Part shown: positions 1 through 7,094 of the stretch, piece by piece
Layout of the letters: each line of letters opens with the position of its first letter
Numbering within the stretch: position 1 is the stretch's first letter
Source: Bacteroidota bacterium
GTDB lineage: Bacteria; Bacteroidota; Ignavibacteria; UBA10030; SZUA-254
Assembly (NCBI GenBank): GCA_004322375.1
Contig: SCUC01000217.1
Location: 1 to 9,072, forward strand
DNA: 9,072 nucleotides
Reading direction: 5' to 3'
The notes under the pieces: generated by a model
The model's input: only the letters and a program-made list of their open reading frames with translations
The model's database searches: none
Told to the model about the DNA's origin: nothing
Translations under genes and position numbers: made by a program

Positions 1-2146
1 CTAGATATTGACCATAAGCTCCTCTCGCTTGCACCTGAAATTTATAGCTATCGGGGTCAAGGTCAGGAAACGTAAGGCTTCTACTGGTTGTCCAGGGAGA
101 CCATGGTCCGGAATTGAGACGGTAGCGGCTTTCGATATTTTCGATAGGAAGTTCTCCTTTGAACGCATACGATTGCCACCGTAATAACACAGAACTGCCT
201 TCAACAACAGGACGACTTATTTCAATGAGAGGGGGCAGAGGGAGTGTTGGGTCTCGACTTAGAAATGCCAGTCCCTGACCCGCGGTGCCAACGAAAACAC
301 GATTGGAATAAATTTTAAGGGGCCAGATTGTGGTACAAGTTAATCCGGTCTTTTCATTATAGGTAGTCCAAATACCATTCTGAAATTTACTTAAGCCGCC
401 GTAGGTGCTAATCCAAAGCGCACCTACAGAATCAATGAGGATGTTGTTGACACGGTTATCCACAAGACCATCCTCGGTAGTATAGTATTTGACGTTGCCA
501 TTGTTATCAATTTTACCAAGTCCGAAACCATCCTCGAAATGTCCAAACCAGGTATTTCCATATTTATCATGTGCCAGGGTAAATGTGCGTGTGTGTTTCA
601 ACGCGGGAGATCTCCACTGTGTCCAGTATTCCTTAATGGAGTCCCCATCCTTATTGAGGTATGTGTAACGAAAAATTCCATCACGCGTTCCAAACCAGAG
701 AGTCCCGTCAGGATTATCCGAGAAGCAATAGACCCGATGATTATTGAAGTTGTGTTCTTTTGACCAATGGCTCAACGTTTGATAATTGTATAAAAAAATG
801 CCGGGCTGTTCTTTCACAAATGCTCCAAATTTCGAGAGTGTAAGGAACCATAAATTTCCGTTACCATCTTTTTTTATTTTATGAATCATTGTTGTGGCGG
901 GGTTCTCTCCAAGGTTGAAATGTTTCCATGAATATCCATCCCATCGGTAAGCGCCGTTGAAGGTGGAGCCACTTCCAATCCAGATATCGCCAATGTAGTC
1001 CTGCTCTAATGCAGTAACAGCGAAGAGACGTTTTCCGTTGATTTTTGAAATCCATTCTGACGTGCCATCGGGTTTACGAATGACAACACCATCGCCGGTA
1101 GCGAGCCAGATATCTCCATTGTTCGCCAGCAAGATTTCATTAATATTATTCCGTAAATCCGGCGTTCCCTGACTAATGTATTTCCAGACAGTATTAGCAG
1201 CCCTGAACAAATATACCCCTTTTTCGGTAGCAGTCCAGAGGTCGCCTGACTTAGAAAATAAAATTTTCTTTGATAAACGTACCTGCTCCGGGATGAATGA
1301 AGGGGTCTTCCAACTACTTGCTTCCCGAGCGCGCACTTCGCCCGATTGATAGACACAGAGAGCATCTCCCTCTGAGTTTATGTCGAGAGTAACCACGGTA
1401 TTACCGCGTTCAGTCTTGTTCGGGATAAGAATTTTAGAACTATCCCATTCCCATATTCCCTTCTGCTCGGCAGGTTGAACGACGAATAATATTCCCTCGC
1501 CGTTTGTGTTTTCAGCGAGTGAGCTGATAACAACATAATGTTGTTCGCCTCTAAGTTTTAATGAGGAATTCTCAGGGTTATATAAGCAAAGCCCTGAATC
1601 TGCAACGTACCAGAGATTGTTCGCACGCGTAGTCCACCAATACCGTGCAAGATCCATTATGCGTTGTGCTTTATTTTTATCATAACGATAAAGAGATAAA
1701 TTGTTGTCTGAAAAGTATATTTGGTTTTGAAAGATAGCTAAATACAATATTTGATAATGGAAATCAATTTGTCTAACGTTGTTGCGGGTAGCTCTAAAAA
1801 TATTTCCATCAATTATGATAAGCATACTATCATGAATGCCTGTTGTCATTGAAGCATTATCAAAATTAAATTGTCCGTTGTTGTCTTCAATTTTTTTCCA
1901 GGTGTAGCCATTAAACCAAACAATTCCTTTGGCGGTGACAGCCCAAATAGTGCCATCTGCTCCTTCTAAAATTTGGTTGACTCTATTCGACGGCAATCCG
2001 CTTTCCGTTGTAAAATGCGCCCAGCGCCACTCTTCTTCAAAGTTGAAGGTTTGGGAGAACACAGTTGCGCAAAAGATGTGGTAACAGAGGAGAAGAAGAC
2101 TCGCTGCCAGATAACCACGCACAATATAGTTTCGACGTCGTATCAT
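1..2146 (-). CDS. Second propeller-type sensor protein, paralogue of the upstream kinase, 3' end outside the window
   Basis: One uninterrupted frame of 715 codons from ATG 2146 to the window edge, with no stop. It is easily missed because it is open-ended. The start lies inside the stop of the upstream kinase (ATGA), with no Shine-Dalgarno sequence, so translation is probably coupled. The N-terminus (MIRRRNYIVRG, then a hydrophobic run to VFS) is a signal peptide; the mature protein should begin near Gln32, and QTFNFEEEWRWAHFTTE there is identical to the upstream kinase. Propeller blades follow, for example GTIWAVTAKG (65-74), GDIWLATGDG (344-353), GTLWFGTRDG (481-490) and GALWISTYGG (575-584), then a Y_Y_Y domain from about 640 that is cut at residue 715. 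It aligns nearly without gaps to residues 1-710 of the upstream kinase. A membrane helix, PAS and kinase domains beyond the window are inferred from the paralogue. A shortened, kinase-less decoy cannot be excluded. Confidence 0.9.
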   Translation of the reverse strand, partial: MIRRRNYIVRGYLAASLLLLCYHIFCATVFSQTFNFEEEWRWAHFTTESGLPSNRVNQILEGADGTIWAVTAKGIVWFNGYTWKKIEDNNGQFNFDNASMTTGIHDSMLIIIDGNIFRATRNNVRQIDFHYQILYLAIFQNQIYFSDNNLSLYRYDKNKAQRIMDLARYWWTTRANNLWYVADSGLCLYNPENSSLKLRGEQHYVVISSLAENTNGEGILFVVQPAEQKGIWEWDSSKILIPNKTERGNTVVTLDINSEGDALCVYQSGEVRAREASSWKTPSFIPEQVRLSKKILFSKSGDLWTATEKGVYLFRAANTVWKYISQGTPDLRNNINEILLANNGDIWLATGDGVVIRKPDGTSEWISKINGKRLFAVTALEQDYIGDIWIGSGSTFNGAYRWDGYSWKHFNLGENPATTMIHKIKKDGNGNLWFLTLSKFGAFVKEQPGIFLYNYQTLSHWSKEHNFNNHRVYCFSDNPDGTLWFGTRDGIFRYTYLNKDGDSIKEYWTQWRSPALKHTRTFTLAHDKYGNTWFGHFEDGFGLGKIDNNGNVKYYTTEDGLVDNRVNNILIDSVGALWISTYGGLSKFQNGIWTTYNEKTGLTCTTIWPLKIYSNRVFVGTAGQGLAFLSRDPTLPLPPLIEISRPVVEGSSVLLRWQSYAFKGELPIENIESRYRLNSGPWSPWTTSRSLTFPDLDPDSYKFQVQARGAYGQYL

Positions 2147-5100
2147 AGAGATGATTGAGCTTGAAATATATGTACCTTAGGGAGCGTAATGGTTACGCGG
2201 GCGCCTTTATTTTCTTCGTTACAAAGCTGTAATGAACCGCCAAGCGTTGCTACCCACTGCCGTATATTTACCAGACCGAATCCTCCGCCCCGTCTTGAAC
2301 TCTGAGCCAATTGGGGTGGTGTCGTAATCCCTTTTCCGTTATCTGTCACGGTGAGAGTGAGAGTAGAATCGTCAACCTGTGTTGTCAGAGTAATCTCAGA
2401 GGCATCGGCATGTTTGACGGCATTTGTCATGAGTTCCCGGAGTGCATTAAACACCATCCTCTGGAGTTCATAGGGGAGCGATTGACCTTGTGAGTCAAAC
2501 TCATTGCGGCAACGAATACCATGCTGCTCTTCCGTTTTCTCGCAGAGCCAATCAAGCGCAGCCTTGAGTCCTAATTCATTCAAAATAGGAGGACTTAGCT
2601 CGAAGGTCAGTGTTTGGGAATCTGCGATGAGACTTTCGATAATGTTTTTGAGTTCATGAAGCTGTTTATGTTCATTGGGAATTGCAAAAGTTTTTGTTAA
2701 TGTCCGAAACCTCAGCTTGAGAAAGGCAAGATTTTGACTAATAGTGTCATGCAGATAGGTAGCCAGTCTGCGCCGTTCGCGTTCTTCTGTTCGGGAAAGC
2801 TCAAAAGAGAGCGCTCGTAGCTGCATTTCACTCAGTTTCAGTTCGGTAATGTCAAAAACAGCAACGAGAGTAGCAGGCATGCCCTCGAAGGAGATTTCTT
2901 TTGTGGTAAAGTTGATCCACCGTTCGGAGTCATCGTTTCTTACTAACTTGACTTCGCGCTGCAGAGTGGGTTTTTCTGCTGTATTAGTCCCGTTGCGAAA
3001 TTTTGGATGAAGCAAATCGGGAAAGTTCTTCGCAAGCAGTTCTGAGGTTGAAAATCCAGTGAGCAAAACTGCGGCAGGATTGGCGTAGAGAATGGAATCT
3101 CTGTTATAAATAAAAAGGGCAGAGGGTGTTGTTTCCGCCACGGCACGAAATTTTTCTTCACTTTTCCTGATGGCTGCATCGGAAGCTATTTTTTTGTTGA
3201 TGTATATGGCAACGAGAAAAAGGAATGCCAACGCGGTAATCCCCACCGGAATGAAAAAGATTGGGCGAGCCCAGAGTGGAGGCAGAACAACAAAAGAAAC
3301 GTGAGAGCCAATATCCAGGTATTGACCATACACGCCACGCGCTTGAACCTGGAAGGTATAGCTATTTGGTTCAAGGTTAGAGAAAGTAAGACTACGGTTC
3401 GTCGTCCAGGAAGACCAAGCACCATTATTGAGCCGATGGCGCGTATGAATGGCATCGGAGGGCAATTCTCCTCTGAAAGCAAAGGTCTGCCAACGCAGAA
3501 GAACTGAGGCGTCATCAATCACAGGTTGATTCATAATGATGCGGGGAGGTGGAGAATGCGCTGTTTTCCTATCGAGGATTGCAAGTCCTTTTCCCGATGT
3601 CCCGACATAGATCTTATCGCCGTAGGCTTTGACGGGCCAAAGAATGGGGCAGGTTAAACCGGACTTTTCTCCATAAATATTCCATACACCATTATTGTAA
3701 CTACACAACCCGCCATTGGTAGTAATCCAGAGTGTTCCTGAAGAGTCAATGAAAAGGTCGTTAACATGATTATCTATTAACCCATCATTGGTAGTGAGAT
3801 ATTCAACAGTACCGAGAGGAGAAATTTTTCCGAGACCTGAGCCAAAATCCTGATCGCCGAACCAAACCGTGTTTTGTTGGTCAATTGTAATTGTGAACAC
3901 CCTTCCCCAATGGAGTTCAGGATGAAACCATCTTGTCCATGCTTGTTGTTGTGAGTAAGGTATGTCGTTATCTAGTTTCCATCGAAAGATACCCTTAGCT
4001 GTAGCAAACCAAATTGCATCATCCAAACCTTCCGCAAAAGAATATACCCTTCGTTGTGGAAGATTATATTGTACAGCCCAGGGGGTAAAAGTCGAGTTTT
4101 TATAAAGAAAGACACCAGGTTCATTTTCAGTTTGAGAAGAACTAATTTTTTGAAGCCCTAAAAACCATAGATTCCCTTTGTGGTCCTTCCTTATTTTATG
4201 AATCATAGTATTCGATGGGTCATTTCCTATCTCAAAATGATTCCAATGTCTTCCATTCGATTGGAATGCTCCATGAAATGTAGAGCCGCTTGAAATCCAA
4301 ATATTGCCATCAATGTCTTGCTCTAAACCAGTAACAGCATGCAAGGGAGTTCCATTGATTTGAGGGATCCATCTCTTATCCCCGCTGGAGGAGTATATAA
4401 TAAGACCATTCCCTGTACCAAGCCACAAATCATTATTTTTGAGAAGTAAAATTTCATTGATGTTGTTGCGTAGGTCCGGGGTATTTTCAGAAAGATAAGA
4501 CCACGTTGTTGCAGAAGCGCGAAATAAATATACCCCTTTTTTGGTAACGCTCCATAAATCGCCAGTTGACGAGAAAAGTAAATTGTCAGAGTGTTGTATT
4601 TGTTCGGGAATATAATTCAGGTTTGCCCATGTTCTGTTCTCTCGAATGCGAACATCGCCTGATTGATAAACGCAAATTGCGTCGCCATTATTATTAATAC
4701 TGAGAGTAACAACACTGTTTCCGTTTTCTGTTTTATTATGCAAAAGGCATTGAGAACTATCCCACTCCCAGATCCCGCGATGTTCCATTGGCCTTGAAAT
4801 AGCTAATAAACCGCTTCCATTTATATTTTCATCTACGTCATTGACTACGAAATAGTTATTCTTTGATTGAAGTAGTTGGAAATCTCCATTGAGTGTACGT
4901 TTGTATAGTCCTGAGTCGGCTATGAACCACACTTTGTTCTTTCTTTCGCTCATGAGATAAAAGGCGGGACTACGATAATGTATAAGAGTATCGTGACTGA
5001 ATTTATGGAGAGTAAAGCGATGATCAAGAATCAGATACTCTTCATTAGATACTACCACTTTAAAAATGTCGATATTTATTTTAAGAGGCTTAAATCCAGA

Positions 5101-5445
5101 ACGATTTCCAACGTATACCGTGTCTATATACTGAACAATAACACTGTCCCCCTTACTATGTGAAATTCCGGTAATTGTGGCGGAAGGGAGTGAACTAACG
5201 TTAATCCAGTGGTAACCATCGAACCAAGCTATTCCGTTTGTTGTTCGTACCCATATTGTGCCATCGTTTGCCTCGATAATTTGGTTAGCCTGATTTGAAG
5301 GCAGTCCATGTTCTGTTGTAAAATGCGCCCAACGCCATTCTTCTTCAAAGTTGAAGGTTTGAGAATGAAGAAAGGACAAAGGTATCCAAAGGAAAGCAAG
5401 CGCTTTTCCGATACCCAGCATCCGTAGTATGGTTTTGATTGACAT
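2143..5445 (-). CDS. Propeller-type sensor histidine kinase (Reg_prop, Y_Y_Y, PAS, HisKA_3, HATPase)
   Basis: An 1100-residue membrane sensor kinase. Domains in order: signal peptide 1-28 (mature start near Gln29); periplasmic beta-propeller repeats about 37-628, with recurring blades such as GTIWVRTTNG (62-71), NDLWLGTGNG (338-347), NTVWFG (525-530) and GTLWITTNGG (570-579); Y_Y_Y domain about 633-722; one membrane helix about 728-749; PAS about 757-868; HisKA_3 about 880-950 with phospho-acceptor His899 in YLHDTISQ; ATPase about 990-1090 with N-box Glu1004/Asn1008/His1012, G1 box DNGKGI (1035-1040) and G2 box GGGFGL (1053-1058). The HDxxxQ arrangement (Asp900, Gln904) matches the motif linked to phosphatase activity in NarX-like kinases, so it may both phosphorylate and dephosphorylate its partner. 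There is no receiver or DNA-binding domain, so a separate response regulator is expected but not seen. The stop overlaps the next gene by 4 nt. The ligand is unknown; related propeller sensors in Bacteroidota often sense glycans. Confidence 0.93.
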   Translation of the reverse strand: MSIKTILRMLGIGKALAFLWIPLSFLHSQTFNFEEEWRWAHFTTEHGLPSNQANQIIEANDGTIWVRTTNGIAWFDGYHWINVSSLPSATITGISHSKGDSVIVQYIDTVYVGNRSGFKPLKINIDIFKVVVSNEEYLILDHRFTLHKFSHDTLIHYRSPAFYLMSERKNKVWFIADSGLYKRTLNGDFQLLQSKNNYFVVNDVDENINGSGLLAISRPMEHRGIWEWDSSQCLLHNKTENGNSVVTLSINNNGDAICVYQSGDVRIRENRTWANLNYIPEQIQHSDNLLFSSTGDLWSVTKKGVYLFRASATTWSYLSENTPDLRNNINEILLLKNNDLWLGTGNGLIIYSSSGDKRWIPQINGTPLHAVTGLEQDIDGNIWISSGSTFHGAFQSNGRHWNHFEIGNDPSNTMIHKIRKDHKGNLWFLGLQKISSSQTENEPGVFLYKNSTFTPWAVQYNLPQRRVYSFAEGLDDAIWFATAKGIFRWKLDNDIPYSQQQAWTRWFHPELHWGRVFTITIDQQNTVWFGDQDFGSGLGKISPLGTVEYLTTNDGLIDNHVNDLFIDSSGTLWITTNGGLCSYNNGVWNIYGEKSGLTCPILWPVKAYGDKIYVGTSGKGLAILDRKTAHSPPPRIIMNQPVIDDASVLLRWQTFAFRGELPSDAIHTRHRLNNGAWSSWTTNRSLTFSNLEPNSYTFQVQARGVYGQYLDIGSHVSFVVLPPLWARPIFFIPVGITALAFLFLVAIYINKKIASDAAIRKSEEKFRAVAETTPSALFIYNRDSILYANPAAVLLTGFSTSELLAKNFPDLLHPKFRNGTNTAEKPTLQREVKLVRNDDSERWINFTTKEISFEGMPATLVAVFDITELKLSEMQLRALSFELSRTEERERRRLATYLHDTISQNLAFLKLRFRTLTKTFAIPNEHKQLHELKNIIESLIADSQTLTFELSPPILNELGLKAALDWLCEKTEEQHGIRCRNEFDSQGQSLPYELQRMVFNALRELMTNAVKHADASEITLTTQVDDSTLTLTVTDNGKGITTPPQLAQSSRRGGGFGLVNIRQWVATLGGSLQLCNEENKGARVTITLPKVHIFQAQSSL

Positions 5446-5526
5446 ATCTTCAATAGTGAGCGGCTCGCAAAAATTACGGAAACTTTAGAAGATTATCAAC
5501 TCTAATCGGAGACTTTGGAAAGGTTT
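5446..5526 (-). promoter_or_regulatory. Only real intergenic gap; possible promoter region for the sensor kinase pair
   Basis: This 81-bp gap separates the hydrolase stop from the first kinase ATG and is the one place in the window with room for a promoter. On the minus strand it holds two near-identical decamers (AAAGTCTCCG and AAAGTTTCCG) spaced 30 bp apart, a weak 5-bp inverted repeat (GATTA, 7-nt loop, TAATC) at 5491-5507, and the string TAATTTTTG at 5468-5476, which loosely resembles the Bacteroidota -7 element. A TTGATA at 5493-5498 could be a poor -35. No G+C-rich hairpin followed by a T run is present, so I see no intrinsic terminator, and read-through from the upstream operon is possible. 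Upstream of the kinase ATG there is only a weak GAAG. A promoter is inferred from position, not demonstrated. Confidence 0.3.
5477..5516 (-). repeat. Pair of 10-bp direct repeats 30 bp apart
   Basis: On the minus strand AAAGTCTCCG (5507-5516) and AAAGTTTCCG (5477-5486) match at 9 of 10 positions with start-to-start spacing of 30 bp, about three helical turns. They flank the weak inverted repeat in the gap ahead of the kinase pair. This arrangement is compatible with a dimeric response-regulator site, but two short copies in an AT-rich gap may arise by chance. Confidence 0.4.
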
Positions 5527-6360
5527 TTAAGGCTGAGCAATAAATTCTTGTATTGAACGAAGGTAGGAGGCACCGCCAACGAAGTAACAATCGTTGTGTC
5601 CTGCTTCCGGGATTGAGAAGAAGAGCTTAGGTTCGTTCGCGGCAGCGAAAAGTTCTTTGCCGTGGTGAATTGTGATGATGTCATCCTTTTCGCCATGGAT
5701 AAAGAGGAGAGGGAGAGTTAGCGATTTGATTTTTTCGATGGAATTAAATTCGGACTTTATCAACAGGTGGAGTGGAAACCAAGGGAGCATGTCTTTTGCT
5801 ATTACCCGTGCGGAAGGGAAAGATGATTCTACGATAAGTCCCGCGCAACTTCGTTTTGTCGCTAAGTCAATTGCGACGGCAGAACCGAGGCTTTGTCCGT
5901 AGATGACAATGTTTTGAGGATTGACGTTTTTTTGCTGCGCGAGATAATCAAATGCTGCCAAAGCATCGTTATAGAGACCTTGTTCAGATGGTTCGCCTTC
6001 ACTTTTGCCGTACCCGCGATAATCAAAAATAAAAATGTTTACTTTAAGCAACCGAAGCATCCTGATTTGTTCGAGACGATGAGTAATATTTCCTGCATTA
6101 CCGTGACACCAGAGCAATGTTATTGTTGCCGTATCATGACGAAGAAACCAGCCATGAAGCATGACGTTGTCAGTAGCGCGGAAAGCACACTCTGCTATGG
6201 GAAGATTAAAGAGGGAAGTATTCCAATTCCCCGCGGGATAGCGGTAGGGGTGATAAACAATTTTATGCTCGAAGAACAGAATCAGGATAATTCCACCTAT
6301 GACTCCAAGCGCCAGTGGAATTATGAAAGAAAGCATTATTCTTTTTAGAGTGACCTTCAA
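5527..6360 (-). CDS. Membrane-anchored alpha/beta hydrolase (BEM46/ABHD13-like serine hydrolase)
   Basis: A 277-residue protein with a positively charged start (KVTLKR), one hydrophobic helix at about residues 9-30, then a hydrolase domain probably on the far side of the membrane. Catalytic features are visible: the oxyanion motif HGNAGN (86-91), DYRGYGKS (113-120), the nucleophile elbow GQSLGS with Ser157, the acid in HGEKDD (Asp226 or Asp227), and His255 in GHND. This pattern fits the BEM46/ABHD13-like group, whose bacterial members are mostly uncharacterised esterases, thioesterases or amidases; the substrate is unknown. The start is ambiguous. TTG at 6360 overlaps the tyrA stop (TTGA) and supplies the positive residues expected before the membrane helix, so I prefer it. 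ATG at 6336 would begin inside the hydrophobic segment. An in-frame TAG at 6385-6387 excludes a much longer form. The overlap suggests co-transcription with the aromatic genes, but no aromatic-pathway role follows from the sequence. Confidence 0.88.
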   Translation of the reverse strand: MKVTLKRIMLSFIIPLALGVIGGIILILFFEHKIVYHPYRYPAGNWNTSLFNLPIAECAFRATDNVMLHGWFLRHDTATITLLWCHGNAGNITHRLEQIRMLRLLKVNIFIFDYRGYGKSEGEPSEQGLYNDALAAFDYLAQQKNVNPQNIVIYGQSLGSAVAIDLATKRSCAGLIVESSFPSARVIAKDMLPWFPLHLLIKSEFNSIEKIKSLTLPLLFIHGEKDDIITIHHGKELFAAANEPKLFFSIPEAGHNDCYFVGGASYLRSIQEFIAQP

Positions 6361-7094
6361 CTTCCCATGGGTTCTAATAGCAAACTAAGCTTCCGTGAAT
6401 CAAGAAGGTATTTCTGGAAGACTTTTTTAGCGTACCGGTTGTAGTGGTACATATCAAGAAAAAGCTCTTCCGAATCATTTCCTGAAACTTGAACTATTTC
6501 GCGTAAATGCTTATAGGTTTGTGTGGAATAGATGGTGTTGGGTAAATCGAGATTGACGAAGGTGCGTCCGACCAACTGTGTAACAAAGAGAGTTTTTGCC
6601 ATTAAGAGATCATGTTCTGTGGGCGTAACTTCATGAACTACCAGTGATTGTTGGAGCAGCCCGGCTTTTACGTCTTCCAGCATATCCCGTTTGATGCGAA
6701 CAGGACAGAAGAAAATTATTTTCCCGGATAAGCTTACCGTCGCGCTATCAGGTCCAAAAAGCGGGTGAGTTCCAAGAATGTTCACATGCTGGGGAAGGAT
6801 ATCTTTCATCCATTGGATAGGTTGTTCCTTCACCGAACAAACGTCGCAGATGAGGGAATTGGGTCGTACGCTGGGAGCAATGGCTTTCAATACCGAAGGC
6901 ATTTGATTGATAGGAACTGCCAGAATAACAAGTTCTTTGCCCGCCGCTTTTTCGAGCGTTACTTGCTCGATTCCGTCTTCGTAGGCTCTGAACGGCTGGG
7001 GGTCAAAAACACAAACTTTAAAATATTTTTTTAATTTTCGGGCAGCCAATTTTCCGAAACGCCCGTATCCGATAAGACCGATTTCACTTTTCAT
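6357..7094 (-). CDS. tyrA: Prephenate or arogenate dehydrogenase (TyrA), stand-alone and compact
   Basis: A 245-residue cytosolic dehydrogenase that oxidatively decarboxylates prephenate (to 4-hydroxyphenylpyruvate) or arogenate (to tyrosine). Residues 1-31 form a Rossmann start: GYGRFG (9-14) and Asp31 at the end of strand 2, which favours NAD over NADP. Further motifs are AVP (59-61), DVCSVKE with Ser87, THPLFGPDS with the likely catalytic His110, and TEHD (159-162). The C-terminal part (about 165-235), with VGR, DSEELF and YNRYA, resembles plant and cyanobacterial arogenate dehydrogenases more than E. coli TyrA. There is no chorismate mutase and no ACT domain; the mutase sits on the upstream AroC. 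At 245 aa it is shorter than the roughly 280 aa of the cyanobacterial enzyme, but no core motif appears lost. The ATG lies inside the aroC stop (ATGA) and no Shine-Dalgarno sequence is at normal spacing, so translation probably depends on coupling. The family is certain; whether the substrate is prephenate or arogenate is not decided. Confidence 0.93.
   Translation of the reverse strand: MKSEIGLIGYGRFGKLAARKLKKYFKVCVFDPQPFRAYEDGIEQVTLEKAAGKELVILAVPINQMPSVLKAIAPSVRPNSLICDVCSVKEQPIQWMKDILPQHVNILGTHPLFGPDSATVSLSGKIIFFCPVRIKRDMLEDVKAGLLQQSLVVHEVTPTEHDLLMAKTLFVTQLVGRTFVNLDLPNTIYSTQTYKHLREIVQVSGNDSEELFLDMYHYNRYAKKVFQKYLLDSRKLSLLLEPMGS

Larger units (their letters stand above)
1..5445 (-). repeat. 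Tandem gene duplication, unit about 3.3 kb
   Basis: Positions 1-2146 and about 3315-5445 are direct repeats at nucleotide as well as protein level, offset by 3308 bp at the signal-peptide end and 3314 bp at the window edge. Matching anchors include TTCTTCAAAGTTGAAGGTTT at 2033 and 5341, and ATTGACCATA at 7 and 3321. Sequence similarity begins near the signal peptidase site and the signal peptides themselves are unrelated. Similarity is lowest at 1622-1897 versus 4936-5205. The copies are clearly diverged, so the duplication is not recent. Confidence 0.9.

Noticed and set aside
1006..1365. A minus-strand frame of 119 codons within the second sensor.
   Set aside because: It lies in another frame of the same strand, inside the propeller coding sequence, and its product has no sensible composition or motif.
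1..2146. A decayed or frameshifted copy of the kinase (pseudogene), since only short closed frames are apparent here.
   Set aside because: Codon-by-codon translation from ATG 2146 gives exactly 715 sense codons plus one base to position 1, with no stop and good alignment to the paralogue throughout. The gene is intact as far as visible.
3186..3518. A minus-strand frame of 110 codons ending in the first kinase's membrane region.
   Set aside because: It is an alternate frame across the Y_Y_Y and membrane-helix coding region; its hydrophobic stretch is a by-product of that region.
1..5445. The tandem sensors as a mobile-element or recent segmental duplication.
   Set aside because: No terminal inverted repeats, target-site duplications or transposase are present, and the copies are considerably diverged. 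An old gene duplication explains the data.
5446..5526. An intrinsic terminator after the hydrolase.
   Set aside because: The only inverted repeat is a 5-bp AT-rich stem with no following T run on the minus strand, too weak to call.
5893..6348. A plus-strand frame of 151 codons opposite the hydrolase.
   Set aside because: The product has no recognisable motif or domain and is fully antisense to a gene with an intact catalytic triad. It is a frame shadow.
6357..7094. A chorismate mutase or ACT domain on TyrA.
   Set aside because: The protein starts directly with the Rossmann strand (EIGLIGYGRFG) and ends soon after the dehydrogenase helical domain. The mutase is on AroC instead.
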